From Oscillospiraceae bacterium (GTDB lineage: Bacteria; Bacillota; Clostridia; Oscillospirales; Ruminococcaceae), in contig JAGAJF010000081.1 of assembly GCA_017829005.1 (NCBI GenBank), positions 1 through 39,610 on the forward strand: DNA of 39,610 nucleotides, written 5' to 3'. Positions 17,727 through 26,593 of the stretch are shown one piece after another (position 1 is the stretch's first letter; every line of letters starts with the position of its first letter). Under the pieces are notes generated by a model. The model was given only the letters and a program-made list of their open reading frames with translations, did not search any database and had not been told where the DNA came from. The position numbers and the translations under genes were made by a program.

Positions 17727-19208
17727 ATGCTGGAAAATGCTCTGAAAAACAAAAAGGACCATTTCGATTACAAGGATATGACTTCACAGCTAAGACAGAC
17801 GCTCTCGGGACTGCAGCTTCAGCTCAGAGACAAAAAGCTCCCCGTTATCGTTATTTTCGAAGGCTGGAGCGCTTCGGGAAAGGGCAGCCTTATCGGGGAT
17901 ATGATAAAGTACCTTGACCCCAGATTTTTCAAGGTCCGTTCCACTCTGCCCGCCACCGAGTCCGAAAAGCGCTATCCCCTGCTGAAAAGGTTCTGGGAAG
18001 ATATCCCCGAATACGGCAAAATGTCAATTATGGACAGAAGCTGGTATCAGGAGCTTGCTATAGCACGTATGGAAGAGGACATCTCTCCCGAGGAATATAA
18101 CCGTAGGATAAGCTCTGTCAATACTTTTGAAAGGCAGCTGAGCGACGACGGCTATCTTATCATCAAGCTGTTTTTACATATCAGCAAGGACGAGCAGAAA
18201 CGCCGTTTCAACAAGCTTCGTGACGATGATGAGACAAAATGGCGAGTTACCGAGCTGGACAAAAAGCGCCACAAGCATTACGATGAATATTATGAAGCCT
18301 TTGATGATATGCTGGTAAAGACCAACTCCCCCCACGCTCCTTGGAATGTTATCGAGGCTGCCGACAAGGCATTCACCAGATTTCAGATGTTCAGCATCAT
18401 TGTGAGCCGTATATCCGCCGCTATCAATGGAGACAAAGCACTGTCCCATGTGACGGAGGATTTTCCGCTGCTGCCGATGCCCTCCCTTGCCGATGTTTCA
18501 CTAAAGGGAAAGGTCATTCCCGGGGACGAGTATGCAGAACAGCTGAAAAAGTGTCAGAAGGAGCTGTCGGTGCTGCACAGCAGGCTGTATCAGGCAAAGA
18601 TACCCCTGATAATCGCATTTGAGGGCTGGGACGCTGCAGGAAAGGGCGGTGCAATAAAACGTATCGCCTCCGCTCTTGACCCGAGAGGCTATGAGGCTAT
18701 CCCCATTGCCGCTCCCGACAAAACAGAGCTTAACCATCACTATCTGTGGCGGTTCTGGAATCATATCCCGAAAACGGGGCATATCGCTGTATTTGACCGC
18801 ACATGGTACGGCAGAGTAATGGTAGAGAGAATTGAAGGCTTTACCCCTGCCTCACGCTGTGAGCAGGCTTATGCCGAAATAAATGAGTTTGAAAAGGAGC
18901 TTACCGACAGCGGCGCTGTAGTAGTAAAATTCTGGCTCCAGATCGACAAGGACGAGCAGCTCAGACGCTTCACCGAGCGGCAGAACACTCCCGAAAAGCA
19001 ATGGAAGATAACCGATGAGGACTGGCGCAACAGAGAAAAATGGGACAGCTATGAAAAGGCTGTAAATGAAATGCTCTGCCGCACCTCCACGGTCTATGCG
19101 CCATGGAATGTTATCGAAGCCAATGACAAGCCTTTTGCAAGGATAAAGACCATGCAGATCGTTATAAATGCTGTAAAAGAACGGCTCAAAGAGGAAAAGA
19201 AAAAGTAA
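17727..19208 (+). CDS. pap: Two-domain PPK2 polyphosphate:AMP phosphotransferase
   Basis: 493 residues made of two tandem PPK2 domains. Domain one (about 15-235) has Walker A GWSASGKG at 46-53 and MDRSWYQE at 102-109. Domain two (about 265-490) has GWDAAGKG at 300-307 and FDRTWYGR in the Walker B region. Two-domain (class II) PPK2 proteins phosphorylate AMP to ADP using polyphosphate. In domain one the Walker A aspartate is Ser48, while domain two keeps it, so domain two is probably the active half; this matches known two-domain members in which the C-terminal half is catalytic. AAAGGAGG precedes the ATG. It is monocistronic, between its own promoter and terminator. Confidence 0.88.
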   Translation: MLENALKNKKDHFDYKDMTSQLRQTLSGLQLQLRDKKLPVIVIFEGWSASGKGSLIGDMIKYLDPRFFKVRSTLPATESEKRYPLLKRFWEDIPEYGKMSIMDRSWYQELAIARMEEDISPEEYNRRISSVNTFERQLSDDGYLIIKLFLHISKDEQKRRFNKLRDDDETKWRVTELDKKRHKHYDEYYEAFDDMLVKTNSPHAPWNVIEAADKAFTRFQMFSIIVSRISAAINGDKALSHVTEDFPLLPMPSLADVSLKGKVIPGDEYAEQLKKCQKELSVLHSRLYQAKIPLIIAFEGWDAAGKGGAIKRIASALDPRGYEAIPIAAPDKTELNHHYLWRFWNHIPKTGHIAVFDRTWYGRVMVERIEGFTPASRCEQAYAEINEFEKELTDSGAVVVKFWLQIDKDEQLRRFTERQNTPEKQWKITDEDWRNREKWDSYEKAVNEMLCRTSTVYAPWNVIEANDKPFARIKTMQIVINAVKERLKEEKKK

Positions 19209-19215
19209 TAATATA

Positions 19216-19255
19216 AGCGCCAAAGAGGAAACTATTAACCGCTTTGGCGCTTTTT
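19216..19255 (+). terminator. Intrinsic terminator after the PPK2 gene
   Basis: AGCGCCAAAG and CTTTGGCGCT form a perfect 10-base stem around a 16-base loop, followed by TTTTT, 7 bases after the stop codon. Confidence 0.9.
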
Positions 19256-19368
19256 ACATTATTTTCCGTCACAAAAATAATGGGAAAATTTACAATCCCG
19301 TTCCTGTGAATAACCGAACTGCCCCAAGCCAATAATTTTAACAGATTATCGCAAAGGCGGGATTTTTT

Positions 19369-19674
19369 ATGTACTATAACAAGGTCGATATCAGCGGCGT
19401 TGACACCTCGGGACTTACGGTTCTCAAGGAATCCGAGAAAACAGAGCTTCTGAAAAAATGCCGAGCAGGAGACAAAAAAGCCCGTGAAAAGCTTATAAGC
19501 GGCAATCTCAGGCTGGTTCTCAGCGTTATCCAGAAATTTATGGGCAGAGGAGAAAATCCCGACGACCTTTTTCAGGTGGGCTGTATCGGGCTTATCAAAG
19601 CCATCGACAATTTCAATACCGAGCTTGATGTGCGTTTTTCCACATATGCCGTTCCAATGACATATAGTAGTTGA
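19369..19674 (+). pseudogene. sigG: Sporulation sigma factor SigG, N-terminal fragment
   Basis: 101 residues where SigG is normally about 257-260. Residues 1-96 align from memory with SigG through region 2: NKVDISGVDTS, AREKLISGNLRLVLSVIQ, GENPDDLFQVGCIGLIKAIDNF (core-binding helix) and VRFSTYAVPM. Intact SigG would continue with IIGEIRR; here it becomes TYSS and stops. Regions 3 and 4, including the -35-reading helix-turn-helix, are absent, and I found no continuation in other frames or elsewhere in the window, so this is not a simple frameshift. A GC-rich ribosome site precedes the ATG. It is either a decayed gene or the 5' part of one split by an inserted element; alone it could not recognise a full promoter. 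Confidence 0.85.
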
Positions 19675-19700
19675 AACAATGCAGAATCGAGGTTTTCACT

Positions 19701-20300
19701 ATGTACATAACCAGACTTCAGGCTATTGATATTGCAATTTCGGCTATAAATCAGCTGCCCGATTCCAAGGAAAACAGGCAGGCAGTAATGAGACTTCTTA
19801 ACATAAAAAAAGACTGCAAGTCAATCATCTGGACGAAAGGATCGGTGCGTCAGGCACTTGACGAATGGGCTGAGTCTCACGGGAGAAATCCCACCGTCAC
19901 CGACCTTGTCGAGCCGAATATGCCAAAGGCTGTGACGATACAGAAGCTTTTTGATATGAAAGCAAGTGCCTTTCTGAACACATATTATTCCACAGAAAAG
20001 CGGAAAACACAAAGCAGCAGATATTCTGTCCGTTCAAGGGAAGAATGGATAGCGGATTTTACAGCACAATATAATGCTATCCGTCCCGCCTCGGCAAAGG
20101 AGTACGATATCAAACGGGACAAAGACAGTCCCACCTGGCTGACAATTGCAAGGTATCTTGGTGTTGCAACGTGGAAGGATCTGCTTGAGCTGACGGGGGC
20201 CCGACGTGGGGAGAATGAGGCGGAAAATATTTCGCATTATACTGTGGAGCATAGCTCGCCTGCTTATGATAAAATAACCGAGCTGCTTGCGAAACGGTAA
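19701..20300 (+). CDS. Protein with homing-endonuclease-associated-like DNA-binding repeats
   Basis: 199 residues from the ATG at 19701, chosen for the GAGG 8 bases before it; a TTG at 19671 overlapping the sigG fragment's stop codon would add 10 residues. Two repeats are visible: ALDEWAESHGRNPTVTDLVE with TIQKLF (about 45-85), and FTAQYNAIRPASAKEYDIKR with PTWLTIARYLGVATWKDLL (about 120-175). Both have the shape of HARE-type modules (acidic helix, P-x-x-x-D/E, T-I-x-x-h-hG-W), which bind DNA and accompany homing endonucleases and mobile genes. No nuclease motif is present. Its start 27 bases after the truncation of sigG suggests it came with the event that broke that gene. Confidence 0.65.
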   Translation: MYITRLQAIDIAISAINQLPDSKENRQAVMRLLNIKKDCKSIIWTKGSVRQALDEWAESHGRNPTVTDLVEPNMPKAVTIQKLFDMKASAFLNTYYSTEKRKTQSSRYSVRSREEWIADFTAQYNAIRPASAKEYDIKRDKDSPTWLTIARYLGVATWKDLLELTGARRGENEAENISHYTVEHSSPAYDKITELLAKR

Positions 20301-20399
20301 AATATGCACAATTTCCAAATATTATCTGTTTCATGCGGGAAAGAAGTTCTGCTATGATCCTGCACTTGTTTTACCGCACTTTTCAAGCTCAATGGTATC

Positions 20400-20433
20400 A
20401 AAAAAATCCGGCAGCTCCTTTTACAGAACTGCC
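20400..20433 (-). terminator. Terminator of the aprA-cysD-cysN operon
   Basis: On the minus strand GGCAGTTCT pairs with AGGAGCTGCC (with G-T pairs), followed by GGA and seven T, about 18 bases after the cysN stop codon. Confidence 0.75.
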
Positions 20434-20450
20434 GAAGCGCTTTATCCTGT

Positions 20451-22142
20451 TTATTCAGCCTTGAAAACAACCTTGCGGTATGTTTCAAAGCGGACCCATT
20501 TTGCAAAGAATTTATTCTTTTCGGAATCGGGAGTACCTGAATATTCCGCAAGGAACTCCTCTATCTTAGCCTGAGAATCAGCCTTGACCTCAAAACCTCG
20601 TCCGTTTACAACAGGAACATTTTCATAAATGTAGCTGCCGATATCAACGATCTCTGTTATCTTTCTATCCCTTACCTTTACCGCCGCATGGTCACGAAGA
20701 ACTATAATATCAAAGCTGTCGGGATATTCATAACTCTCGCCCTTTACGGGGATCTCGTCACCGATAGTGTAGGTGCTGTTTACGGTGTTGTATTTAAGGA
20801 CATTGAGCGTGCTCTGATCGTAATAGAATTCCTCAAAGACATCGCCTCTTACCTCAAGGTCGCCCGCCTTAAAGGACGCCTTGCCCGAGAAGCTGCCGCC
20901 CTTTTCGGCAAGTCCCTCAACAACGCCGCAGGCTGATGTCATATTGGTAACACGGTCGATGAGGATAAGCTCGCCGAGAGTTTTATGCACCGCAAAAAGG
21001 TCGGATACGATAGCTTCTGTAAGCACGATATCGCAGACGGCAATTTCATTTTTGGAAAGGCTATCCTTATTGATATGCTCGCCTGTATTTACATCAACGG
21101 CATAGTTTATCTTTGTAAGTATTCCGGTAATTGTCTTTGTACCCAGCTTTACAAGATAATCCTTGCCTGCTGTAAGGGGCTGGTCGTCCATCCAGAGAAG
21201 CTGTGCGGTGAGCTTTTTGTAAACGGCAATGTTGGTGTCCTTAACAAGTACGCAGCCGCGTGATACATCGACTTCCTTGTCAAGAGAAATTGTAACAGGC
21301 TGACCCTTCTTCGCAGTCTGCACTTCCTTGTCGGTGAAAAGTATGCCCTTTACATGAGCCCTTTCGTTGCTGGGAAGGGTGGTTATCTCGTCGCCTACGC
21401 TAATGCTGCCCGACTCGATCTGTCCCTGAAATCCACGGAAGGTATGGTCGGGACGGCATACACGCTGTACAGGCATATAGAAGCCCTGCTCACTGCCTCC
21501 TTCGGAAATATCCACAGTTTCAAGATATTCAAGGAGAGGAACGCCCTTATACCAAGGGATATTTTCGGACTTGACCGTTACATTGTCGCCCTCGGTTGCG
21601 GAGAGAGGGATAACCGCAACATTTTCAAGAGAAAGCTCGTTTTTAAGCTCCTCTATCTGTGCGTTTATCTCATTGAAGCGTTCTTCGCTGTAGCATACAA
21701 GATCCATTTTGTTTACTGCAAAAACGAAATGTCTGATACCCATAAGGCGGCAGATGCGCGCATGACGTCTTGTCTGAACAAGCACGCCCCGGGACGCGTC
21801 CACAAGGATAACTGAAAGATCGGCAAATGATGCTCCTACCGCCATATTTCTTGTGTATTCCTCATGGCCCGGAGTATCGGCAACAATGAAGCTGCGGTTG
21901 TCGGTAGTGAAATATCTGTATGCAACATCAATTGTGATGCCCTGCTCACGCTCAGCCATCAGACCGTCCAGAAGCAGCGAATAATCTATCTTTCCGCTGC
22001 GGCTGCCCACTCTGGAATCCAGCTCCAGAGCCTTTTCCTGGTCTGCATAAAGGAGCTTTGCATCGTAAAGTATGTGACCGATGAGCGTGGACTTTCCGTC
22101 ATCAACGCTGCCGCAGGTAATAAATTTAAGTAAACCCTTCAT
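20451..22142 (-). CDS. cysN: Sulfate adenylyltransferase subunit 1 (GTPase CysN)
   Basis: 563 residues. This EF-Tu-like GTPase drives the CysD reaction of sulfate with ATP to adenosine phosphosulfate (APS). GTPase motifs are CGSVDDGKST (10-19), DTPGHE, NKMD and LSATEG, followed by beta-barrel domains. It is about 90 residues longer than the enterobacterial protein because of a C-terminal extension (ESYEYPDSFDIIVLRDHAA...FAKWVRFETYRKVVF). The extension has no P-loop, so it is not a fused APS kinase. The ATG overlaps the cysD stop codon (TAATG), so the two subunits are coupled. Confidence 0.96.
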   Translation of the reverse strand: MKGLLKFITCGSVDDGKSTLIGHILYDAKLLYADQEKALELDSRVGSRSGKIDYSLLLDGLMAEREQGITIDVAYRYFTTDNRSFIVADTPGHEEYTRNMAVGASFADLSVILVDASRGVLVQTRRHARICRLMGIRHFVFAVNKMDLVCYSEERFNEINAQIEELKNELSLENVAVIPLSATEGDNVTVKSENIPWYKGVPLLEYLETVDISEGGSEQGFYMPVQRVCRPDHTFRGFQGQIESGSISVGDEITTLPSNERAHVKGILFTDKEVQTAKKGQPVTISLDKEVDVSRGCVLVKDTNIAVYKKLTAQLLWMDDQPLTAGKDYLVKLGTKTITGILTKINYAVDVNTGEHINKDSLSKNEIAVCDIVLTEAIVSDLFAVHKTLGELILIDRVTNMTSACGVVEGLAEKGGSFSGKASFKAGDLEVRGDVFEEFYYDQSTLNVLKYNTVNSTYTIGDEIPVKGESYEYPDSFDIIVLRDHAAVKVRDRKITEIVDIGSYIYENVPVVNGRGFEVKADSQAKIEEFLAEYSGTPDSEKNKFFAKWVRFETYRKVVFKAE

Positions 22143-23041
22143 TAAAAATAACCTTCTCTCTTTCTGCGTTCCATGCTGCCTGCCGCCTCGTTATCGATAA
22201 CTCGTGAGGTGCGCTCAGAGGATACGGCGCTAAGCGTTTCTTCAATTATCTCGTCAAGTGTAGCTGCGGTCGATTCCACTCCGCCTGTAAGAGGATAGCA
22301 GCCAAGGGTCCTGAACCTGACAGACTTATACTCGGGGACTTCGCCCTCTCTGAGCGGAAATCTTTCATCGTCCACCATGATAATGTTTCCGTCACGCTCA
22401 ACAACAGGGCGCTTGTCTGCAAAATAAAGAGGAACGATGTCGATATTCTCACGCTTGATATACTGCCAGATATCCTTCTCCGTCCAGTTTGATATGGGGA
22501 AAACTCTTATGCTTTCTCCTTTCTTTATCTTAGCGTTGTAAAGCTTCCACATTTCGGGGCGCTGATTTTTGGGATCCCATGCCTGTGCTTCATTTCTGAA
22601 AGAGAAAATCCTTTCCTTTGCACGGGATTTTTCCTCGTCACGCCTGCCGCCGCCGAATGCTGCGGTGAAGCCGTATTTTGCAAGTGCCTGCTTGAGAGCC
22701 TGCGTCTTCATTATATCGGTGTAAGCTGCACCGTGATCAAAGGGATTTATGCCCTGCTTTATGCCCTCCTCATTGGAGTAGACAAGCATTTCGATGCCAA
22801 GCTTCTTTGCCTGCTCGTCACGGAATTTTATCATATCCTTGAATTTCCATGTAGTGTCAATGTGCATAAAGGGGAAGGGCGGTTTTTCGGGGTAAAATGC
22901 CTTCATTGCAAGGTGAAGCATTACCGAGCTGTCCTTTCCTATGGAATAGAGCATTACAGGCTTTTCGCACTCTGCCGCAACCTCTCTGATTATGTATATC
23001 GCCTCGGCTTCAAGCTCGTCGAGATGTGAATATTCGCTCAT
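22142..23041 (-). CDS. cysD: Sulfate adenylyltransferase subunit 2 (CysD)
   Basis: 299 residues, the standard size. An ATP-pyrophosphatase-type enzyme that adenylates sulfate with CysN. The PP-loop is [20 protein letters not shown] (about 28-47); other family blocks are [36 protein letters not shown] and [16 protein letters not shown]. It ends with the conserved basic [15 protein letters not shown] precedes the ATG, and it starts 22 bases after the ferredoxin gene. Its product APS would be handed to the AprA-like enzyme encoded just upstream, as no APS kinase or PAPS reductase gene is seen. Confidence 0.97.
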   Translation of the reverse strand: MSEYSHLDELEAEAIYIIREVAAECEKPVMLYSIGKDSSVMLHLAMKAFYPEKPPFPFMHIDTTWKFKDMIKFRDEQAKKLGIEMLVYSNEEGIKQGINPFDHGAAYTDIMKTQALKQALAKYGFTAAFGGGRRDEEKSRAKERIFSFRNEAQAWDPKNQRPEMWKLYNAKIKKGESIRVFPISNWTEKDIWQYIKRENIDIVPLYFADKRPVVERDGNIIMVDDERFPLREGEVPEYKSVRFRTLGCYPLTGGVESTAATLDEIIEETLSAVSSERTSRVIDNEAAGSMERRKREGYF

Positions 23042-23063
23042 TGTTTTCAGCTCCTTGTTTGGA

Positions 23064-23375
23064 TCAGTATTTATTGGATTCTTTTCGGTTGATGTCGATC
23101 TCGGTGACCCTGCCGTCGGGGTGCTCGATCAGCCATCTGAGAATATCGCCGCTTTCCTCGGTATGAACAAGTGAGCCCTGTCCGCCGATATCCGCTCCCA
23201 GATAAAACTTAACTGCATGGACCGGACATTCCTTGATGCACGATGTGCAGCCCCAGCAGTCCTTGGGATATTTTATCACGGCTTTTTTTTCTTCTATCCT
23301 GATAAGGCTTCCGGGGCAGACAGCGGCACATTTTCCGCAGCCCACGCATTTAATGCTGTCGATCATTATGCTCAT
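23064..23375 (-). CDS. aprB: AprB-like ferredoxin (two 4Fe-4S clusters), APS reductase subunit beta
   Basis: 103 residues. Two complete cluster motifs are present: Cys10, 13, 16, 20 ([11 protein letters not shown]) and Cys40, 43, 46, 50 ([11 protein letters not shown]), followed by [12 protein letters not shown]. This matches the electron-transfer subunit of APS reductases, but lacks the longer C-terminal tail of dissimilatory AprB (about 150 residues). The C-terminus carries [19 protein letters not shown]. The ATG follows a GGGGAGGGA site and overlaps the end of the flavoprotein gene by 26 bases, so the two are a functional pair feeding electrons to the flavin. Confidence 0.85.
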   Translation of the reverse strand: MSIMIDSIKCVGCGKCAAVCPGSLIRIEEKKAVIKYPKDCWGCTSCIKECPVHAVKFYLGADIGGQGSLVHTEESGDILRWLIEHPDGRVTEIDINRKESNKY

Positions 23376-25041
23376 ATATCTGTCCCTCCCCTACAAGCTC
23401 ACGCTTGATTATTTTTATCTCGCCGTCAACAAGCTTTGAATTAACATAGCAGCTGAAATTCTTGTCGTCACGGTCGGGATAGTCAAGGTTTTCCGCAAAG
23501 CTGTGCCAGCGTGTTTCCTTTCTTGCCTTCAGATGTGCGATAAGGCTTCGGCAGACAATTAGCCTTTCACGAAGCTCATAAATGAACATAAGCTCGTGGA
23601 AGCTTTCTGCATGAAGATCATCGGAAAGCTTCATCAGCATCAATATTTTTTCGTCCGCAAGCGTGAGCTGCTTTTCATTGAAGCGATAGTTTGTCTTAAT
23701 GCCCCCCGCATATGAATCCATAACGGTCTGCATTGCTTCTTCAAGCTGCTCATATGTAAACCGGGGCTTTGGACCCGAAAGATATTTTTCCGCTTCGGAA
23801 AGATAGACGGCAGTCTCGCTTTCGGTTATTTCGGGAACGGTCCTGCCCGAGATATACTCCGCCGCAGCAAGAGCGGCAATCTTACCCTCCGCAAGCGCAC
23901 CTGTTACATATTTCTGAGGACAGCCTCCGCTGACATCGCCTGCAGCGTAAAGTCCCGTGATAGTGGTCTGTCTGTTTGTATCCACCCAGTATCCGCCGGC
24001 AGTGTGACCTCCGACTATATAAGGCTCTGTACCCTCGATCTCAACATTCTGCTGTGAGGGCATTTTTCCGCTTTCTATCCACTTGATAGTCTGAGAGGGT
24101 GCCATATTCAGGTATGCCTTCAAAAGCGATTCGTCCTGTTCGGGGGTGATTCCCTCTGTGCGAAGGTAACAGGGTCCCCTGCCCTCGATATTTTCCATAA
24201 CGGTGCCGTAGACCCTCTGAGATGTGGTCAGACCGTATTTTGTTTCGTAAACCTCGCCAAGGGAGTTTACCTGCTTTGCGCCTACTCCCTGCGCAAGTGT
24301 TCCCGTTGGTGCAATAGTGTCCTTACACCTGAGAGCGATAAACCTCATTTCAAGGGTGGTCATTTCCGCTCCCGACTTTATTCCCATTGCATAGCCTGCG
24401 CCTGTGTTAAATGGCGGATACCACATCTTATGTCGGGAAAATCCGGGATTGTTGGGCTTGTAAAGTCCTGCCGCGCCGCCTGTTGCAACAATGACTGCTT
24501 TTGCTTCGATGGTGTAGAAAATACCGCTGTCGATGCCAAATCCGAATGCACCTTTTATCACATTGTCAGAAACGGAAAAGTCGGTAATATTCACACGGTT
24601 CATTACCGTTACATTCGGCAGAGCATTCACCGCATCGGCAAGAATGGGTTTGATGTTCTCACCATTTATTTTAAGGTTGCGGTTTCCTCGGGTAACATAT
24701 TTGCCGTTTTCATCCTTCAGGATAACGAGTCCCAGCTTCTCAAGCCGCTCTGTAACTTCGTTCAGAAGCTCGGACATGGTAAGAAGCAGATCTCCTCTTA
24801 CTATCCCGTCGGCGTCCTTTCTTGCGTAATCAACATAATCCTGAGGCTTCCTGCCCTCGGTTATGTAAGCATTGAGCGCATTGACTCCCGCTGCAAGACA
24901 GCCGCTTCGCTTTATGTTTGCCTTTTCGCAAATAAGCACCTTGACATCGGGAAAGCTTTCGGCAATGGTAAGTGCCCCGTAGCAGCCTGACGTTCCGCCG
25001 CCTATTATTAAAATATCTGTTGTAAGCTTTTCGGACTTCAT
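23350..25041 (-). CDS. aprA: Adenylylsulfate reductase alpha subunit-like flavoprotein
   Basis: 563 residues from the ATG at 25041, chosen for the GGAG before it and because the dinucleotide-binding motif DILIIGGGTSGCYG (9-22) then sits at the N-terminus. It belongs to the fumarate reductase/AprA flavoprotein superfamily: CLAAGVNALNAYI, AVIVATGGAAGLY and TTITGLYAAGDVSGGCPQKYVTGAL are typical FAD-domain blocks. With cysD, cysN and a two-cluster ferredoxin beside it, the likely reaction is APS plus two electrons to sulfite and AMP. It is shorter than dissimilatory AprA (about 650), in line with an assimilatory type in Clostridia. Other flavoprotein functions cannot be fully excluded from sequence alone. 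Confidence 0.85.
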   Translation of the reverse strand: MKSEKLTTDILIIGGGTSGCYGALTIAESFPDVKVLICEKANIKRSGCLAAGVNALNAYITEGRKPQDYVDYARKDADGIVRGDLLLTMSELLNEVTERLEKLGLVILKDENGKYVTRGNRNLKINGENIKPILADAVNALPNVTVMNRVNITDFSVSDNVIKGAFGFGIDSGIFYTIEAKAVIVATGGAAGLYKPNNPGFSRHKMWYPPFNTGAGYAMGIKSGAEMTTLEMRFIALRCKDTIAPTGTLAQGVGAKQVNSLGEVYETKYGLTTSQRVYGTVMENIEGRGPCYLRTEGITPEQDESLLKAYLNMAPSQTIKWIESGKMPSQQNVEIEGTEPYIVGGHTAGGYWVDTNRQTTITGLYAAGDVSGGCPQKYVTGALAEGKIAALAAAEYISGRTVPEITESETAVYLSEAEKYLSGPKPRFTYEQLEEAMQTVMDSYAGGIKTNYRFNEKQLTLADEKILMLMKLSDDLHAESFHELMFIYELRERLIVCRSLIAHLKARKETRWHSFAENLDYPDRDDKNFSCYVNSKLVDGEIKIIKRELVGEGQIYEHNDRQH

Positions 25042-25130
25042 ACTATAATGCCGTCTCCGATCTTTTATATTGAAATTTTTCGGGCTTCGGTCATCATCTG
25101 TGACCATAACCGAACCTTGATGATATTATA

Positions 25131-25159
25131 ATTATACACCACAAATCATAGTAAGTCAA
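25131..25159 (-). promoter_or_regulatory. Promoter of the aprA-aprB-cysD-cysN operon
   Basis: On the minus strand TTGACT (25154-25159) and TATAAT (25131-25136) are 17 bases apart. The 10-base sequence TGGTGTATAA spanning the start of the -10 is identical, at the same distance from the -35, in the promoter of the sulfate-binding-protein operon (35690-35699). Confidence 0.8.
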
Positions 25160-25234
25160 TAGGCTTTATAGACTTTCTATAGATCAAACAGCATACTTAG
25201 TCATTTTGTATTATTTTTTGGCATATTTACCAAA

Positions 25235-25327
25235 TAATACTAATAACCATTTGTTCTGTGGATAAAGACGAGTGGTAGTATTTTAACCGCCGTATTTTAT
25301 CTATAGGTTAAATGGTTATCAGTATTA
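25235..25327 (-). repeat. 93-base near-palindromic hairpin after hemL
   Basis: The outer arms 25235-25252 (TAATACTAATAACCATTT) and 25310-25327 are inverted copies with 17 of 18 bases matching, the exception being a possible G-T pair. Inside, GATAAA/TTTATC and GGT/ACC pair as well, so nearly the whole 93 bases can fold into one hairpin. It begins 5 bases after the hemL stop codon. It may terminate the hem operon or be a small inverted-repeat insertion; a clear T-run follows only on the plus-strand side. Confidence 0.7.
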
Positions 25328-25332
25328 GTTTT

Positions 25333-26592
25333 TTATCGTTTATATCCTTCAATAATATCGCAGGTCATCTTAATATCCTCATCGGAATGAGCATAGGAAA
25401 CAAACATTGCTTCAAACTGCGACGGAGCGGTATAAATTCCGTTGTCGAGAAGATATCCGAAATAATCTGCATATTTTTTTGTATCTGCTGTTTTTGCGGA
25501 GGAATAATCAGTGACCCTTTCATCTGTGAAGAAAGCTGTCAGCAGCGAACCCGCACGGTTAACATTAAGACCCGCATTTTTCATTGCATTTTCAATAAGC
25601 GCAGCCTTTCTGTCAAGCTCTGTGTACAGGTCGGGAATACCTTCGATGGCTGTTATCTGCGCAAGTCCTGCCGCAACAGCCGCAGGATTTCCCGAAAGAG
25701 TTCCCGCCTGATATACCGAGCCGAGAGGAGAAACGCACTCCATTATCTCATGCCTGCCGCCGTATGCCGCAAGGGGCATTCCCCCGCCCACGATCTTTCC
25801 CAGAGCGGTCATATCGGGTCTTATTCCAAAATATTCCTGCGCTCCGCCGATGGAAAGACGGAAGCCTGTTATTACCTCGTCAAAGATAAGCAGAGCCCCG
25901 TTTTTCTCGGTTATATCACGCAGAAATTCAAGGAACCCTTTTTTCGGCGGCACAACGCCCATATTTGCTGCCACAGGCTCAACGATAACACAGGCGATGT
26001 CATTATGTTCATCAAAAAGCTTTTCAACGGAAGCTTCATTATTATACTCCGCAAGAAGCGTATTGTCAGTAAAGCCCTTAGGCACTCCCGCACTGTCGGG
26101 AACTGAATTTGTGAGAAGTCCCGAGCCGCCCTTTACAAGAAGTCCGTCGGAATGTCCGTGGTAGCAGCCCTCGAACTTGATGATCCTGTCCCTGCCCGTA
26201 AAACCTCTCGCAGCACGAACAGCGCTCATTACGGCTTCGGTACCCGAATTCACAAGGCGGAGCATTTCCATTGACGGAAAATGCTTTTGTATTTTCTCCG
26301 CAAGAAGTATCTCCCCCTCATGGCAGGCGCCGAAGGTCAGACCTTTTTTGCAGCTTTCCGTTACCGCATTTATCACAGGCGGATAAGAGTGTCCCAGAAT
26401 ATTGGGTCCCCATGAGCAGACGTAATCAATAAATTCATTCCCGTCCGCATCGTATATCCTGCTGCCCTCTGCACGATCAATGAACAGCGGAGTTCTTCCG
26501 ACGCTGCCAAATGCACGGACAGGGCTGTTCACTCCTGCGGGCATAAATTTTTTCGCACGTGCGTATAATTTTTCAGAATTTGATGTGTTCAT
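25333..26592 (-). CDS. hemL: Glutamate-1-semialdehyde 2,1-aminomutase
   Basis: 419 residues from the ATG at 26592, supported by GAGGAAA in the tail of hemB; an ATG five codons earlier overlaps hemB. The PLP enzyme converts glutamate-1-semialdehyde to 5-aminolevulinate, the second step of the C5 pathway. Family motifs are [72 protein letters not shown] and [15 protein letters not shown], in which the Lys binds PLP. It is the last gene of the hem operon, 1 base after hemB. With HemA in the same operon it forms a complete route from glutamyl-tRNA to aminolevulinate. Confidence 0.97.
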   Translation of the reverse strand: MNTSNSEKLYARAKKFMPAGVNSPVRAFGSVGRTPLFIDRAEGSRIYDADGNEFIDYVCSWGPNILGHSYPPVINAVTESCKKGLTFGACHEGEILLAEKIQKHFPSMEMLRLVNSGTEAVMSAVRAARGFTGRDRIIKFEGCYHGHSDGLLVKGGSGLLTNSVPDSAGVPKGFTDNTLLAEYNNEASVEKLFDEHNDIACVIVEPVAANMGVVPPKKGFLEFLRDITEKNGALLIFDEVITGFRLSIGGAQEYFGIRPDMTALGKIVGGGMPLAAYGGRHEIMECVSPLGSVYQAGTLSGNPAAVAAGLAQITAIEGIPDLYTELDRKAALIENAMKNAGLNVNRAGSLLTAFFTDERVTDYSSAKTADTKKYADYFGYLLDNGIYTAPSQFEAMFVSYAHSDEDIKMTCDIIEGYKR

Positions 26593-26593
26593 A

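Noticed and set aside
19660-19700. A simple frameshift or sequencing error explaining the short sigG
   Set aside because: None of the three forward frames after the TYAVPM codons continues with SigG region 3 residues, so missing bases cannot restore the protein.
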